From Nonomuraea sp. NBC_00507 (GTDB lineage: Bacteria; Actinomycetota; Actinomycetes; Streptosporangiales; Streptosporangiaceae), in the NCBI RefSeq assembly GCF_036013525.1, contig NZ_CP107853.1, positions 7,378,001 through 7,442,000 on the forward strand: a DNA stretch of 64,000 nt. The letters are read 5' to 3'. Position 1 is the stretch's first letter, and each line of letters begins with the position of its first letter. Positions 8,605 through 17,325 of the stretch are shown one piece after another. The notes beneath the pieces are model-generated. The model was not told the origin of the DNA. It saw only the letters and a program-made list of their open reading frames with translations, and did not search any database. A program made the position numbers and the translations under genes.

Positions 8605-9416
8605 GCGTCGATCCCTTCTCCGGTGTTCAACTCGAGCGCCGCGTCCAGCAGGCTGCGGGTGTATTCGTGGCGCGGGGAGCCGAGGACGTCGCCGGCCGGC
8701 CCCTCCTCCACGAGCACGCCGCCGCGCATGACGGCGATGCGGTCCGCGATCTGGTGCACGACGCCGAGGTCGTGGGAGATGAACAGCATCGACAGGCGGT
8801 GACGTTGCCGCAGGTCGACCAGCAGCCGCAGGACCTGCGCCTGAACGGACACGTCCAGCGCGGAAACGGCCTCGTCGCACACGAGCAACCGCGGCCTGAC
8901 GGCCAGCGCGCGGGCGATGCTGACCCGCTGGCACTGCCCGCCAGACAGCTCGCCCGCCCGCCGCCCGGCCACACTGGGATCGAGGCCGACGTCGTCGAGC
9001 AGCCGGTGCAGCTCGGCGGTACGGTCGCCGCCCGGGGCCGAGCTCGGATGGGTGCGCCAGACCTCGTTCATCATGGCCGCGACGGTCATCCGGGGGTTGA
9101 GCGACGATCGCGGATCCTGGAACACCATCTGCACGGCCCGCTGCAGTGCCGCCGGCCGCCGCCCGGCCGGCCCCAGCCGTTGACCGTCGAGGAGGACGGA
9201 CCCGGAGTCGGGCCTGACGAGGCCGACGACGGTGCGCGCCACCGTCGTCTTGCCCGAGCCCGACTCGCCGACCAGTCCGACCGTCTCCTCATGGCCCACG
9301 GTGAGGCTCACGCCGTCGACCGCGACGACCTGTCTCGACCTGCGGGAGCCGCGCCGGCCGAAGCTGACCCGAAGGTCGCGTACTTCCAGTAGCGGGCTGC
9401 CGATGATGTCGCTCAT
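8601..9416 (-). CDS. Oligopeptide-type ABC importer ATPase (DppF-like)
   Basis: A 271-residue ATPase that would power uptake together with the partner ATPase and two permeases upstream. Walker A GESGSGKT is at 50-57, Q-loop QDPRSS follows, the signature LSGGQCQR lies near residue 160, Walker B is LLVCDEAV and the switch histidine is in SHDL. I use the ATG that overlaps the upstream stop as ATGA; an in-frame extension into the preceding gene is not supported by a ribosome site. It lacks the cysteine-rich C-terminal extension its partner has, as is usual for the F subunit. Confidence 0.9.
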   Translation of the reverse strand: MSDIIGSPLLEVRDLRVSFGRRGSRRSRQVVAVDGVSLTVGHEETVGLVGESGSGKTTVARTVVGLVRPDSGSVLLDGQRLGPAGRRPAALQRAVQMVFQDPRSSLNPRMTVAAMMNEVWRTHPSSAPGGDRTAELHRLLDDVGLDPSVAGRRAGELSGGQCQRVSIARALAVRPRLLVCDEAVSALDVSVQAQVLRLLVDLRQRHRLSMLFISHDLGVVHQIADRIAVMRGGVLVEEGPAGDVLGSPRHEYTRSLLDAALELNTGEGIDA

Positions 9417-10447
9417 GACCCTCCGGAACTCGATGACGGGTTCAGCTCCTCGGCGAAGTGGCAGGCGCTCCAGCGGCCAGGTGCGACCGCCCTGGCCGCC
9501 GGCTGCTCGGTGCGGCACCGGTCGCGCGCCAGCGGGCAGCGGGGGTGGAACGCGCAGCCGGCCGGCCGGTTGGCCGGCGTGGCCGGGGTGCCCGGGAGCG
9601 GGTGCGCGATCGCGGTACGTGTCCGGACCGCGGGAACGCTCTCGACCAGCGCGCGCGTGTAAGGGTGGGCGGGCCGGCGCAGGACGGCCGCGGTCGGCCC
9701 GCGTTCGGCGACCCGCCCGGCGTACATGACGACGATCTGGTGCGCCACGTGCGCCACGACCCGCAGATCGTGGCTGACGAGCAGCATGGCCAGCCCCTCG
9801 ACGTCCTGAATCGAGCGCAGCAGCCGCAGGATGCGGGCCTGCACGGTGACGTCCAGCGCGGTCGTCGGCTCGTCGGCGAGCAGCAGTGCCGGGCTCCCGG
9901 CCAGAGCCATGGCGATCATGGCGCGCTGCCGCAGGCCGCCGGAGAACTCGTGCGGGTAGTTGCCGAGCCGGCGAGCCGGCTCGGGCACCCCCACCCGGTC
10001 GAGGAGCTCGACCACTGTGCGGCGCACCTCGTCGCGGCGCCCGCCGGACCGGCGGAGGATTTCCCCGACCTGCCGGGCGATCGTCTGGGTCGGATTGAGC
10101 GCCGCCAGCGGGTCCTGGAAGATCATCGCGATCTCGTGGCCCCGGAGCCGTCTGCGCCGGGCCGGGCCGGCCTGGAGCAGATTCTCGCCGCGCCAGCGCA
10201 GCGCCCCACCGGTCGTGGCTCCGTCGGGGAGCAGGCCGATGACGGCGTTCGCGGTCATCGTCTTGCCGCTCCCTGATTCGCCGATGAGCCCGACCGTCGT
10301 CGCCGACGGGATGTCGAACGACACCCCGTCGACGACACGGACGGCGCCGTCCCTGCCGGGCAGGTCGACGACGAGCTCGTCGACCCGCAGCAGCGGGTCA
10401 CCGGACGGGCGGGTGGATGTGGTCGCTTGCGCCGACACCGACGTCAT
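9413..10447 (-). CDS. Oligopeptide-type ABC importer ATPase (DppD-like)
   Basis: A 344-residue ATPase. Walker A GESGSGKT sits at 56-63, the Q-loop at QDPLAALNP, the signature as FSGGLRQR near 167, Walker B as [11 protein letters not shown]. The C-terminus carries the oligopeptide-transporter extension with cysteines in [14 protein letters not shown], known in relatives to bind an iron-sulphur cluster. ATGA overlaps link it to genes on both sides. It is the D partner of the neighbouring ATPase in a LacI-controlled importer. Confidence 0.92.
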   Translation of the reverse strand: MTSVSAQATTSTRPSGDPLLRVDELVVDLPGRDGAVRVVDGVSFDIPSATTVGLIGESGSGKTMTANAVIGLLPDGATTGGALRWRGENLLQAGPARRRRLRGHEIAMIFQDPLAALNPTQTIARQVGEILRRSGGRRDEVRRTVVELLDRVGVPEPARRLGNYPHEFSGGLRQRAMIAMALAGSPALLLADEPTTALDVTVQARILRLLRSIQDVEGLAMLLVSHDLRVVAHVAHQIVVMYAGRVAERGPTAAVLRRPAHPYTRALVESVPAVRTRTAIAHPLPGTPATPANRPAGCAFHPRCPLARDRCRTEQPAARAVAPGRWSACHFAEELNPSSSSGGS

Positions 10448-12009
10448 GAGCCGTTGACCTGCATGCGGGAGAAGTCCGGCAGCCCGTTCGGGTCCGGCGT
10501 GACGCCGGAGAGGCGGTTGTTCCAGGCATAGGCGTACTTGACTGCCATGGGAAACATGCCGACCGCGTCATCCCAGATGATCTTGCTGGCCTCGCCGTAC
10601 AGCCTGACCCGCTCGTCCTTGTCCGGGCTCGCCCCGGCCGCGGCGAGCAGCTTGTCCAGCTCCGGGTTGCAGTAACCGTTGCGCTTGGCCGCGCACGGGT
10701 ACAGCCGGCCGAGCGTGTTCGCCCCGTCGAAGGTGGGGTTGGACAACTGCTGGAAGTTGATGTCCCAGTTCAGCGCGAGCAGGTCCTTGGTGAAGACCGC
10801 CTGCTCCTTCTCCAGCAGGTCGACCTTGACGCCGATCTTCGCCAGGTCGGACACCACCGCCTGGTTGAACTGCCGGAATTCGGCGTTGGCGAACTGCAGC
10901 CGGAGCTTGGTGCCGAAGTCGAAGCCCGCCTTGGTCAGCGCGGCCTTCGCCGCCTCCGGGTCGTGCTGGATCGGCTTCTGGGGTACGTATCCCAGGGTGA
11001 TCGGGGAGACCGGCGCGTCGGCCAGGCTGCCTGTCTGCGGGTACAGCTGCTTGATGATGGTGGCGAAGTCGACCGCCTGCCACAGCGCCCGCCGGATCGC
11101 GGCGTCCTTCAGCTCGGGCGTGGAGGAGTTGAACCACATGGTGAAGACGGCGGTGCTCGGCACCGTCTGAACCTTGAGGTTGGGGTCGTTCTGCGTCTGC
11201 GGCAGCTGGTCGTCCGGGATGCCCCAGATGAGGTCGGCCTCGCCGGTGCGCAGCGCGGTCAGCCGTGCCGCGAGCTCGGGCATCTTGCGGATGGTCACTC
11301 GCCCGACCTTGGGCGCGCCGCCGTAGTGGTTCGGGTTGGGCACGAAGACGACCGTTCCGGCGGAGTCGAACTTCTCCAGCTTGAACGGCCCCGAGCCGAC
11401 CGGGTTCTGGAAGAACGCCTTGTCCTCGCCGGTCACGGTCTGCGGCACCACGTAGAAGATGGCCAGCTTGTACGGGACGGCCGCGTCCGCCTTGGGCGCC
11501 TTCAGCACCACTTCAGCAGGAGAGGTGGCCGTCATGGTGTACCCGGTGAAGTTGGCGGCGTTGGTGCTCTTGAGCTCCTGGAAGCGCTTGAACGAGGCGA
11601 CGACGTCCTCGGCGGTGAGGTCGGTGCCGTCGCTGAACTTCACGCCCTGGCGCAGTGCGAACGTCCACTCGGTGGCGGTGGCGTCGGACTTCCACGACGT
11701 GGCGAGGTCACCCTCGAGAGTGCCGTCCGGCTTCGGCCGGGCCAGCCGGCTGAAGAGGGCTTGCGAGGTCAGCTGGGTGCCTGTGGCGCCGCCGCCCTGA
11801 GGGCTGGCCGGGTCGAGGTTCTCGATCGGATAGGTGCCGGCGACGTTGATCTCGCCGCCCCCGGCGCCCGCCGGGCCGCCGCCGGTGGCCGAGCTGCATC
11901 CGCTCAGCGCGACGGCGACGGCGAGCGCGGCCACGGCCACGCGCCGGGTGCTGCGGAGGGCATTACGAAGGGAGCGGAGCTCCCGAGCGGGGAAGAGGGC
12001 TCTGGTCAT
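10444..12009 (-). CDS. ABC importer substrate-binding lipoprotein, SBP family 5
   Basis: A 521-residue receptor lipoprotein with an N-terminal signal and lipobox LSGC near residue 36, followed by a glycine-rich linker. Family 5 features include FALRQGVKFSDGTDLTAEDV and NPVGSGPFKLEKF. It starts 44 bp after the permease gene and overlaps the next ATPase by ATGA. It is distinct from the Zur-box homologue at the left edge. The adjacent glycosidases and LacI regulator favour a glycoconjugate, oligosaccharide or glycopeptide ligand over a plain peptide, but this is inference. Confidence 0.9.
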   Translation of the reverse strand: MTRALFPARELRSLRNALRSTRRVAVAALAVAVALSGCSSATGGGPAGAGGGEINVAGTYPIENLDPASPQGGGATGTQLTSQALFSRLARPKPDGTLEGDLATSWKSDATATEWTFALRQGVKFSDGTDLTAEDVVASFKRFQELKSTNAANFTGYTMTATSPAEVVLKAPKADAAVPYKLAIFYVVPQTVTGEDKAFFQNPVGSGPFKLEKFDSAGTVVFVPNPNHYGGAPKVGRVTIRKMPELAARLTALRTGEADLIWGIPDDQLPQTQNDPNLKVQTVPSTAVFTMWFNSSTPELKDAAIRRALWQAVDFATIIKQLYPQTGSLADAPVSPITLGYVPQKPIQHDPEAAKAALTKAGFDFGTKLRLQFANAEFRQFNQAVVSDLAKIGVKVDLLEKEQAVFTKDLLALNWDINFQQLSNPTFDGANTLGRLYPCAAKRNGYCNPELDKLLAAAGASPDKDERVRLYGEASKIIWDDAVGMFPMAVKYAYAWNNRLSGVTPDPNGLPDFSRMQVNGS

Positions 12010-12053
12010 CGATGCCTTCCCTTACTGGGGGGTGTTTTTCCGAGCCGGGCGCG

Positions 12054-12878
12054 TCACCTGACGACTCCGCGTCCGTAGCGGGCGGTGAGCTGGTCGCCGA
12101 GGATCGCGATGCTGATGATCAGCAGCGACAGCGCGATGCCCGGCAGAGTCGAGATCCACCAGGCGGTGGCGAGGTACTCCTTGCCGTTCGCGATGGTCTG
12201 GCCCCACGACACCGAGGAGTTGGGCAGGCCGATGCCGAGGAAGCTGAGCCCGGCCTCGGCCAGGACCACCAGGGCGAACTCCAGCGTCGCCAGAGCCACC
12301 ACGGGACCGGCGGCGAACGGCAGCACATGGCGCAGGAGGATGAACCTCCGCGGCACCCCGAGGACCCGGGCCGCATCCACCCAGGCCCGTTCCCTGATGG
12401 ACAGCGCGACGCCGCGGGTGACCCGCGCGAAGGAGATCCAGGCGGTCGCGGACAGCGCCACGACCACGACCACGACACTGCGCTCGAAGGCGCCCGCGAT
12501 CACGATCGTCAGCAGGATCGCCGGGAACGCGAGCAGGATGTCGATGCCGCGGGCGAGGACCGTGTCCAGCCAGCCGCGGAAGTAGCCGGCGACGGTGCCG
12601 ACGGCGGCGCCGATGACGCAGGCGGCCACGACCGTGGCGATGCCGATGATCACCGACGTGCGCGCACCGTAGACGACCTGGGCGAGCACGTCGCGCCCCA
12701 GAGCGTCGGTGCCGAGCCAGGCGGTCCCGCCGGACGACAGGCGCGATCCCGGGCTCAGCAGGCGGTCGGTGAGCGAGGCGCGGACCGGGTCGTAGTCGAT
12801 GAGCAGCGGGCCGAGCCCGCCGACGACGGCGAACACCGCGAGCACCGCGTACGGGGTCCGGCGCCACCACCGCCTCAT
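12054..12878 (-). CDS. ABC importer permease (DppC-like)
   Basis: A 274-residue inner-membrane permease with about six hydrophobic helices. The N-terminal motif GTDALGRDVLAQVVYGARTS and the EAA loop (DAARVLGVPRRFILLRHVLP) are those of DppC/OppC proteins. Its ATG overlaps the upstream permease stop as ATGA. It should form the channel with the preceding DppB-like protein. Confidence 0.92.
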   Translation of the reverse strand: MRRWWRRTPYAVLAVFAVVGGLGPLLIDYDPVRASLTDRLLSPGSRLSSGGTAWLGTDALGRDVLAQVVYGARTSVIIGIATVVAACVIGAAVGTVAGYFRGWLDTVLARGIDILLAFPAILLTIVIAGAFERSVVVVVVALSATAWISFARVTRGVALSIRERAWVDAARVLGVPRRFILLRHVLPFAAGPVVALATLEFALVVLAEAGLSFLGIGLPNSSVSWGQTIANGKEYLATAWWISTLPGIALSLLIISIAILGDQLTARYGRGVVR

Positions 12879-13804
12879 GACGCACCCTCCAGCCTGATGC
12901 GCGGGTCGAGCTGGGAGTAGAGCAGATCGGCCACGAGGTTGAACACCATGACGATGCCGGCGATCAGGAACGTGGCCGCCTGCACCACCGCGTAGTCCCG
13001 GTTGGACACCGCGTCCACCACCAGCGAACCCAGGCCAGGCCAGGCGAAGACGTTCTCGACGATGACGGCGCCGCCCATCAGGCCGCCCATGTGCAACCCG
13101 ACCACGGTGACGACGGGGATGAGCGAGTTGCGCAGCGCGTGGCCGAGCAGCACCTGCCGCTCGGTCAGGCCCTTGGACCGGGCCGTCTGGATGTACGGCT
13201 CCCGCATGGTCTCCGCAACACTGCTCCTGGTCAGGCGGGCGACCACCGCGGTGAACGGCAGCGCGAGCGTGACCGCGGGCAGGATCAGGTGGGCGGGTGA
13301 GCCGGCCCCGGCGCTGGGCAGCAGCCGCAGCGCCAGCGCGAAGGCGAGGATCAGCATGATGCCGACCCAGAACGTGGGGAACGACTGGAGGGCGATCGCG
13401 CTCGCGGACACCGCCCGGTCCACCACTCCGCCGGGGCGTCCGCCGGCCACCAGCCCGAGCGTGAGACCGAGGACGACGGCGATGGCGGTGGAGGCGAGCA
13501 TCAGGTCGGCGGTGGCGGGCAGGCGCTCCGTCACCGCCTCCATCGCCAGCGCGTTGAGCCGGTAGGAGTCACCGAAGTCCAGCCGGACCACGTCGGCCAG
13601 ATAGCCGAAGTATTGGGTGAGCAGCGGCTGGTCGAGGCCGAGCCGCGCGGTCAGCTCCGCCACCTGCTCGCGCGACGCGTCAGGACCGAGCATGATCGTC
13701 ACCGGGTCGCCCGGCGCGACGCGGACGATGAGGAAGATGAGTGAGGCCGCGCCCCACATCACCAGCACGCCGACGAGCAGTCGTTGGACGATGACCCGCA
13801 TCAT
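12875..13804 (-). CDS. ABC importer permease (DppB-like)
   Basis: A 309-residue membrane protein with six predicted helices. The start region (FLIVRVAPGDP) and EAA loop (TARSKGLTERQVLLGHALRN) are diagnostic of DppB/OppB. I take the first of two adjacent ATGs because it overlaps the LacI stop as ATGA, the pattern throughout this operon. Confidence 0.92.
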   Translation of the reverse strand: MMRVIVQRLLVGVLVMWGAASLIFLIVRVAPGDPVTIMLGPDASREQVAELTARLGLDQPLLTQYFGYLADVVRLDFGDSYRLNALAMEAVTERLPATADLMLASTAIAVVLGLTLGLVAGGRPGGVVDRAVSASAIALQSFPTFWVGIMLILAFALALRLLPSAGAGSPAHLILPAVTLALPFTAVVARLTRSSVAETMREPYIQTARSKGLTERQVLLGHALRNSLIPVVTVVGLHMGGLMGGAVIVENVFAWPGLGSLVVDAVSNRDYAVVQAATFLIAGIVMVFNLVADLLYSQLDPRIRLEGAS

Positions 13805-14865
13805 GGCCGTGCCCGTCGTTCGCCGGGGGCCGGTGGGCCCACGGTCGCGCCTGGGGTGAGGGGGCACTCGACGCTCTCCTGGCAGGCCGTCTCCTCGGGT
13901 GTCTCCAGTAACCGCGCGAGCAGGCGGGTGGCCTGCCGGCCCATCTGCTCCCGCGGGACCACCAGGCCGGTCCAGGGAGTGCCGGACCCGCGTGCGCCGG
14001 CGGAGTCGCCCAGCACGACGACGCTGAGGTCTCCGGGGACCGACAGCCCGTGCCGCCGGGCGTGCGCCAGGACCTCCTCGGCGAGCATCTCCTGCTCCGC
14101 GACCACACCGGTGATTCCGGCGTGCTGGATCTCCTCCAGCAGGCCCGCCGCGTCCTCGGGGGACTCGAGCGTCCACACCGGGCCCGCGAGCCGCCGGGTC
14201 CCGCCGGGCGGCATCGCCCGCCGGAAGCCCTTCTCCCGGTCACGGCTGGGTTGCGCGTCGCCGTCGCCGATGCGGGCGTAGGCCACGCGTTCGTGCCCCA
14301 GCGCGAACAGTTGCTCGGTGAGCTGCTGGGTCGCCCCGGCGTAGTCGGCGGCCACATAGGACACCGGCGGGCCGGACACTTCCCGGTGCCCTACATAGAC
14401 GAACGGATAGCCGGAGTCGCGGAGCCGCTCGATCTCCTCGACGTTGGGGTCCCGGCCGAGCAGCAGCGCTCCGTCGGTGATCGACAGCCGGGTCGACCCG
14501 TCGCGGAAGATCTGGCGCTCGCCGCCGGCGCTGGTGAACAGCAGCAGGTCGTAGCCGAGCTCGGCGGCCGCCTGCTCCATGCCGAGCAGGAAGGGGAAGT
14601 AGAAGTCGACGCTGGTCGTGGGGAAGACCGGCTCGAACGTGTGCACCCCGATGATCTTGTTGCGCCCGCCGGCAAGGGAGCGGGCCGAGGCGTTGGCGAC
14701 GTAGCCCCACTCGCGTATGGCGGCCAGCACCCGTTCGCGGGTCGCGGGGCTGATGCGCACCTCCGACTCACGCTCGTTGAGCACCAGTGACACGGTGGCC
14801 TGACTGACCCCGGCGAGGCGCGCGATGTCGGCCTGAGTGGGCCGGCGCACTGGTCCGCGGGTCAT
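13801..14865 (-). CDS. LacI-family transcriptional regulator, first gene of importer operon
   Basis: A 354-residue repressor: DNA-binding helices TQADIARLAGVSQATVSLVL at the start, hinge region RSLAGGRNKIIGV, then a periplasmic-binding-protein-like sugar sensor. I choose the ATG 12 bases inside the longest frame because GGAGG lies five bases before it. Effector contacts cannot be read reliably, but LacI proteins with this fold nearly always sense sugars. Being first gene of the operon it is probably autoregulatory, and may also control the sialidase/GH127 operon facing away from it. Confidence 0.92.
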   Translation of the reverse strand: MTRGPVRRPTQADIARLAGVSQATVSLVLNERESEVRISPATRERVLAAIREWGYVANASARSLAGGRNKIIGVHTFEPVFPTTSVDFYFPFLLGMEQAAAELGYDLLLFTSAGGERQIFRDGSTRLSITDGALLLGRDPNVEEIERLRDSGYPFVYVGHREVSGPPVSYVAADYAGATQQLTEQLFALGHERVAYARIGDGDAQPSRDREKGFRRAMPPGGTRRLAGPVWTLESPEDAAGLLEEIQHAGITGVVAEQEMLAEEVLAHARRHGLSVPGDLSVVVLGDSAGARGSGTPWTGLVVPREQMGRQATRLLARLLETPEETACQESVECPLTPGATVGPPAPGERRARP

Positions 14866-15059
14866 CCACGCCTCCATGGTTATGCGCTACAACGCGATGG
14901 ACGCTGAGTTTCTGCGCGTTACGTGGAGATGTCAAGAGACCTGGAGAAATCGGTGGTAAGTGCGCTCCTCACAACGCGGCGGAAATGCTAATGCCTATTA
15001 GCCTCTGGCGTTCGGGCAAGATCCCGGATAGCGTCCGGGGCACGCTTTTGAGGAGGTGA
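14866..15059. other. Divergent intergenic region between LacI operon and glycosidase operon
   Basis: No coding frame is convincing here. It is locally more AT-rich than the genes around it and contains the inverted repeat listed separately at 14,987-15,002. I did not find a LacI-type palindrome with an AACGTT- or AGCGCT-like core. Confidence 0.6.
14987..15002. promoter_or_regulatory. Inverted repeat GCTAAT-N4-ATTAGC upstream of the glycosidase operon
   Basis: Perfect 6-bp arms around GCCT in an unusually AT-rich stretch. It lies about 60 bp before the ribosome site of the NanA/DapA-like remnant, in position for an operator of the rightward operon. Confidence 0.4.
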
Positions 15060-15060
15060 C

Positions 15061-15197
15061 ATGGCCATCGCGCCGCGGGCGTCACCACGCTGATGCTGAC
15101 CGGCACGAACGGCGAGGGGCCGTTGCTGCCCTCCGACGGCGTGCGAGCCGGCCTCCACGACCTGCTGGGCAGGGACGTCGCACCAGCGGGCTCGTGA
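15061..15197 (+). pseudogene. Remnant of a DapA/NanA-family aldolase gene
   Basis: An AGGAGG ribosome site and ATG are intact, but after a few codons the frame shifts. The family signature then appears: GVTTLMLTGTNGEGPLLPSD, the substrate-binding loop of dihydrodipicolinate synthase / N-acetylneuraminate lyase enzymes. About 20 further residues lead to a stop. The first ~25 residues and nearly the whole barrel after the loop are missing, so an internal deletion has joined the two ends. Position directly before a sialidase-fold gene fits a lost sialic-acid or sugar-acid aldolase. Confidence 0.6.
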
Positions 15198-15234
15198 ACC
15201 CCCCAACCCGCCCTGTCTCCTGAAGGAGAGTCGA

Positions 15235-17325
15235 GTGAGCACCCCCATCAGCCGCCGCATGTTCACGCTCGGCCTCGCCGCCGGCGCCGGCGCACTCGCC
15301 CTTCCGTCCCCCACGCAGGCCCACGCCCGGACGACGGGCCGCGCCGAGCCGTTCTTCGCGGAGACCACCTTGTGGGACTCCGCTGTGGACCCGCTCGCCA
15401 GCTACCACGTCCACGCGCTGGCCGTCCTGCCCGACGACACGATCCTGGCCTGTACGGAGGGCCGCCACGAGATCTGCGACGCCGGCCCGCACGACCTGCT
15501 GGTACGGCGCAGCACCGACCGGGGCGAGACGTGGAGCCCGACCCAGACGGTCGCACAGGCGGTCAACGGCGAGATCTGGGCCAATCCCACCTTCGTCGTC
15601 GACCGCGTCACCGGCGAGGTGTTCCTGTTCCACAACTTGTGCGAGCAGCTGCCCGGCAACACGAGTTGCTCGGCCGACTCCAGCACGATGTACGTCATCT
15701 CCAGCACCGACGGCGGCGCCACCTGGAGCGAGCGGCGCAGCCTCGCCGGGCTCTTCGACCACTTCCCGTACAACTGGGCGATGCACGGCCCGGGGCCGGG
15801 CCACGGCATCCAGCTCCGCTCCGGCCGGTTGCTGCTGACCGTCGGGCACCGGACCGTCATCACCGGCGTGCCGGCCGTGGAGCGCAACTACGGCGCCTCG
15901 ACCGTCTACAGCGACGACCACGGGCGCACCTGGCTCTCCGGCGGCGAAATACCGCTGGGCGGCGGCCTGCCGGCCGTGGGTGAGGCGCGGCTGGTGGAGC
16001 GGGCGGACGGGACGGTCGTCGTGAACAGCCGGCCGGGGTCGGGCAACGACTGGCCCCGTGACACCGCGGTCAGCGCCGACGGCGGCCTCACCTGGTCGAA
16101 GCCCAGGATGGACTTCAGCCCCGGGCTCTTCAACGGCGTCGACACCGGCCTGATCCGATACACCGGGGGTCCTCACAGCAGTGAGGTCGACCGGGTGCTG
16201 TTCAGCTGGCCCGACGCGCCGATGCGGTGGAACATGACCGTCGCGGTCAGCTACGACGAGGGCCACACCTTCCGCTACCGCCGGTCGATCAGCCCGATCC
16301 GGGGGTACTACTCGGACCTCGCACGGCTCTCCGACGGCACCATCGTGCTGCTCTACGGCTGCGACGGCGACCTCGACGGCAGCCCGCGGCGGGTGGCGGT
16401 GGCCCGGTTCAACCTGGAATGGCTCACCCAGGGCCGCGACAGCCTGGCCACCGGCCCGGCGCTCACCGAGCACACGCACGACCTGGGACGCCCCGCGAAA
16501 GAGGCCACCGTCTCCGGCGGCACCGTGACCGTGGTCGAAGAGGCCACGGCGCGTGACGGCGCCCGCGCCGCGTTCGCCCCCGGCGCGACGGGCGATTTCA
16601 TCGAGTACACGTTCGTGGTCCCCTGGGGCGGCTGGCACGAGCTGTGGCTGCGCTCCTACAGGTCGGCCGACGGCGGCCTGGTCACGGTGACCGTGGACGG
16701 GCGGACCCCGCGGAACTCCACCCTCGACCTCACGGCGTTCCGCGGCGACGGCTACGACGTCGTGCTGCTGGGCAAGATGGCGTTACGGCCCGGCCGGCAC
16801 ACCATCCGGTTCAGGTCTGCCGGCGCCGGGCGGGGCGGCGGCAGGGCCATCGGGCTGGACCAGCTCAGTCTGGTCCGGGCGCCGCACCCGGCGGACGTGC
16901 GCGAGGAGGTCACCGTCGACAACGGCGGGCTCGGCTTCCAGGTCACCGGCACGTGGCCCAGCAGCCGGGGCATCCGCGGCTACTACGGGTTCAACTACCT
17001 GACCCACGCGAAGGGCGACGGCACCAGCGTGGCGCGGTGGCGACCGGCGTTGCCCGGCGAGGACCGCTACGAGGTGCTGGTGTCCTACTCGGCCGACCCC
17101 AACCGGGCCACCAACGCGACCTACGTCGTCCACCACGCCGACGGCGTCACACCGGTCGCGGTCAACCAGCGGGAACGCGGCATGCCCGACGCGCGCACCG
17201 GCGAATGGGTGTCGATAGGCACCTACCGGTTCCGTGCCGGCCTGGACGGATACGTCGAGCTCAGCGATGCGGCCGACGGCGTGGTCATCGCCGACGCTGT
17301 CCGATTCCGGCGGGAGCCGCGATGA
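15235..17325 (+). CDS. Secreted sialidase-fold (BNR-repeat) protein with Golvesin-type C-terminal domain
   Basis: A 696-residue protein exported by the Tat route (SRRMFTLGLAAG at the N-terminus). Residues about 40-410 form a six-bladed propeller with Asp boxes STDRGETW, STDGGATW, SDDHGRTW and SADGGLTW. The usual YRIP motif holding the first catalytic arginine of GH33 sialidases is YHVH here (57-60), so true sialidase activity is doubtful. Residues about 430-560 look like a beta-sandwich and 565-696 a Golvesin-like domain (GFQVTGTWPSS, RYEVLVSYSADPNRATNA). Start is GTG after AAGGAGAG. The next gene overlaps by ATGA. Confidence 0.85.
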   Translation: MSTPISRRMFTLGLAAGAGALALPSPTQAHARTTGRAEPFFAETTLWDSAVDPLASYHVHALAVLPDDTILACTEGRHEICDAGPHDLLVRRSTDRGETWSPTQTVAQAVNGEIWANPTFVVDRVTGEVFLFHNLCEQLPGNTSCSADSSTMYVISSTDGGATWSERRSLAGLFDHFPYNWAMHGPGPGHGIQLRSGRLLLTVGHRTVITGVPAVERNYGASTVYSDDHGRTWLSGGEIPLGGGLPAVGEARLVERADGTVVVNSRPGSGNDWPRDTAVSADGGLTWSKPRMDFSPGLFNGVDTGLIRYTGGPHSSEVDRVLFSWPDAPMRWNMTVAVSYDEGHTFRYRRSISPIRGYYSDLARLSDGTIVLLYGCDGDLDGSPRRVAVARFNLEWLTQGRDSLATGPALTEHTHDLGRPAKEATVSGGTVTVVEEATARDGARAAFAPGATGDFIEYTFVVPWGGWHELWLRSYRSADGGLVTVTVDGRTPRNSTLDLTAFRGDGYDVVLLGKMALRPGRHTIRFRSAGAGRGGGRAIGLDQLSLVRAPHPADVREEVTVDNGGLGFQVTGTWPSSRGIRGYYGFNYLTHAKGDGTSVARWRPALPGEDRYEVLVSYSADPNRATNATYVVHHADGVTPVAVNQRERGMPDARTGEWVSIGTYRFRAGLDGYVELSDAADGVVIADAVRFRREPR

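Noticed and set aside
14866..14960. Classic LacI operator before the LacI gene
   Set aside because: I looked for AACGTT-, AGCGCT- or TGNAANCGNTNNCA-like palindromes; only weak partial symmetry around GCGCTACAACGCG was found, not enough to report.
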